From: Eubacteriales bacterium SKADARSKE-1
GTDB taxonomy: Bacteria; Bacillota; Clostridia; Oscillospirales; Acutalibacteraceae
NCBI GenBank assembly: GCA_030920305.1
Contig: JARLUB010000002.1
Coordinates: 124,001-188,000 of the forward strand
Length of the DNA: 64,000 nt
Reading direction: 5' to 3'
The notes under the pieces were generated by a model that had not been told where the DNA came from, searched no databases, and saw nothing but the letters and a program-made list of their open reading frames with translations. Shown in pieces: positions 62,970-64,000 of this stretch; positions within the stretch are counted from its first letter, which is position 1, and every line of letters starts with the position of its first letter. The position numbers and the translations under genes are program-made.

Positions 62970-63938
62970 TTATATTTCTAAAGTTGTCTGATAGGAGCTT
63001 GTGGTATCGTCACCAGAATAATCCAACCCAAGATTTTCAAGCAATTCTTTAGCAGCATTATAACCCATTTTTTTCTGGCGATTGTTCATAGCTGCAACTT
63101 CTATAATTACAGCAAGGTTTCTTCCAGGCTTTACAGGTATTGTAACGATTGGAATATCAACATCTAATATTTTTGTATATTCATTGTCCATTCCCATTCT
63201 ATCATATACTTTAGAATTATCCCAAATCTCGAGATTTATAACAATATCTATATCTTTTGTCATTTTAACAGAACCCATACCAAAAATGCTCCTGGCATTT
63301 ATAATTCCTATTCCACGAAGCTCTATAAAATGACGTATGTTTTTAGGGGAAGACCCAATAATACAATGTTCATTAACTTTTCTTATTTGGACGGCATCGT
63401 CAGCTACCAATCTATGCCCCCTTTTGATAAGTTCAATTGCAGTTTCGCTTTTTCCAACCCCACTATCTCCAACAATAAATACTCCTTGGCCATAAACCTC
63501 CATTAAAACACCGTGCCTTACTATTCTTTGTGCTAACTGAACATTCATATACGAAACAAGGCTTGCAATAAAACTTGAAGTAGGTTCAGAGGTTCTCAAA
63601 ATAGGGACATTATTTTTTTTAGCCGTTTTCATTATTTCAGGGTAAGGCTCTCTATTTCTAGTTACAATAATGGCAGGAGGATTATGTAGAAAAACATTTT
63701 TCATTATTGTATGCCGTTCTTCTTTTGTAAATTTTGATAAAAATGAAAACTCAGTGTTACCCATTATTAAAAGACGTGTACTATCAAAGTGCTCAAAAAA
63801 GCCTGTTAATTCAAGGCCTAATCGGTTAACATCTTTTGAAGATATTAATATATTATTTGGATCATCAGGCATGAACATTATTTGCAGTGAGAGTTCTTTT
63901 ATTATATTTGCAAGAGATACGGTAAATTTATTTTTCAT
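62970..63938 (-). CDS. hprK: HPr kinase/phosphorylase
   Basis: A 322-residue bifunctional enzyme that phosphorylates HPr on Ser46 and reverses it, setting carbon catabolite control. Walker A GDSGVGKSETAIELIKRGH near 155, the family signature LRGIGIINARSIFGMGSV near 205 and the C-terminal PIVTIPVKPGRNLAVIIEVAA. AGAGG upstream of the ATG. First complete gene of the hprK-PHP-murB-rapZ-whiA-cwlD series in this window. Confidence 0.95.
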   Translation of the reverse strand: MKNKFTVSLANIIKELSLQIMFMPDDPNNILISSKDVNRLGLELTGFFEHFDSTRLLIMGNTEFSFLSKFTKEERHTIMKNVFLHNPPAIIVTRNREPYPEIMKTAKKNNVPILRTSEPTSSFIASLVSYMNVQLAQRIVRHGVLMEVYGQGVFIVGDSGVGKSETAIELIKRGHRLVADDAVQIRKVNEHCIIGSSPKNIRHFIELRGIGIINARSIFGMGSVKMTKDIDIVINLEIWDNSKVYDRMGMDNEYTKILDVDIPIVTIPVKPGRNLAVIIEVAAMNNRQKKMGYNAAKELLENLGLDYSGDDTTSSYQTTLEI

Positions 63939-64000
63939 TTGAGAAAACCTCTTATAATATTAAAATTTTAGTTACCATTTTACTTGAGAGGCCTGCTTTA

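Noticed and set aside
63952-63999. C-terminal tail of a gene upstream of hprK
   Set aside because: A minus-strand frame of 15 codons before a TAA is open to the window edge, but it is too short to identify or to separate from chance.

Overview
The window is a stretch of a low-GC Gram-positive chromosome. It is AT-rich, has AGGAGG-type ribosome binding sites, and uses many TTG and GTG starts. It encodes a sporulation sigma factor (SigG), a GerK-type germinant receptor, the spore-cortex amidase CwlD, a PolC replicase, a pyruvate:ferredoxin oxidoreductase and a D-lactate dehydrogenase. This points to an anaerobic, endospore-forming member of the Clostridia, plausibly near Oscillospirales/Ruminococcaceae. 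The placement is inferred from gene content and order, because no rRNA or tRNA gene was seen. Most of the window is core chromosome; no insertion sequence, prophage or CRISPR array was found.

Layout. 1-4.1 kb (mostly minus): a phospholipase C-like protein, a 40-residue Asn/Gln-rich protein, and the rplU-prp-rpmA // obg-mrnC block with an L21-type leader. 4.2-16.4 kb (plus): remA-gmk-rpoZ, then priA-def-fmt-metallopeptidase-rsmB-rlmN-stp-prkC-rsgA, covering translation initiation, rRNA modification and Ser/Thr signalling, closed by a strong terminator. 16.5-24.7 kb: a small secreted protein, a CNNM/CorC protein, nifJ, and a large secreted protein with a QPQQPGGV repeat tail. 24.7-29 kb (minus): a glutamine-type ABC transporter, and an NhaC-family transporter under a lysine riboswitch, so probably a lysine carrier (LysW). 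29-33.6 kb: potABCD with a frameshifted nucleotidyltransferase-like gene between potB and potC. 33.7-40 kb: a protein with a Nif11/double-glycine leader fused to a very long C-terminal part, then sigG and gerKABC. 40-43.4 kb: an S1-domain protein, a cyclophilin lipoprotein, two related small membrane proteins and a secreted protein. 43.4-53.7 kb: pyrH-frr-uppS-cdsA-dxr-rseP-ispG-polC. 53.7-64 kb (minus): D-LDH, a Xer-type recombinase, a MacB permease with its adaptor, a small Cys-rich protein, then cwlD-whiA-rapZ-murB-PHP-hprK.

Most notable observations. (1) PolC lacks the DnaQ-type 3'-5' exonuclease normally inserted in its PHP domain, while the PHP metal-ligand set looks complete. (2) A Nif11-like leader ending in a GG motif precedes a signal-peptide-like segment and about 450 further residues. 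(3) Two core genes, remA and rseP, appear to start at AUU. (4) A long hairpin sequesters the sigG ribosome binding site. (5) A lysine riboswitch defines the substrate of an NhaC-family transporter. (6) GC-rich multi-hairpin repeats supply the Shine-Dalgarno regions of fmt and rseP. (7) Several perfect inverted repeats frame promoters (pot, nifJ, xer).
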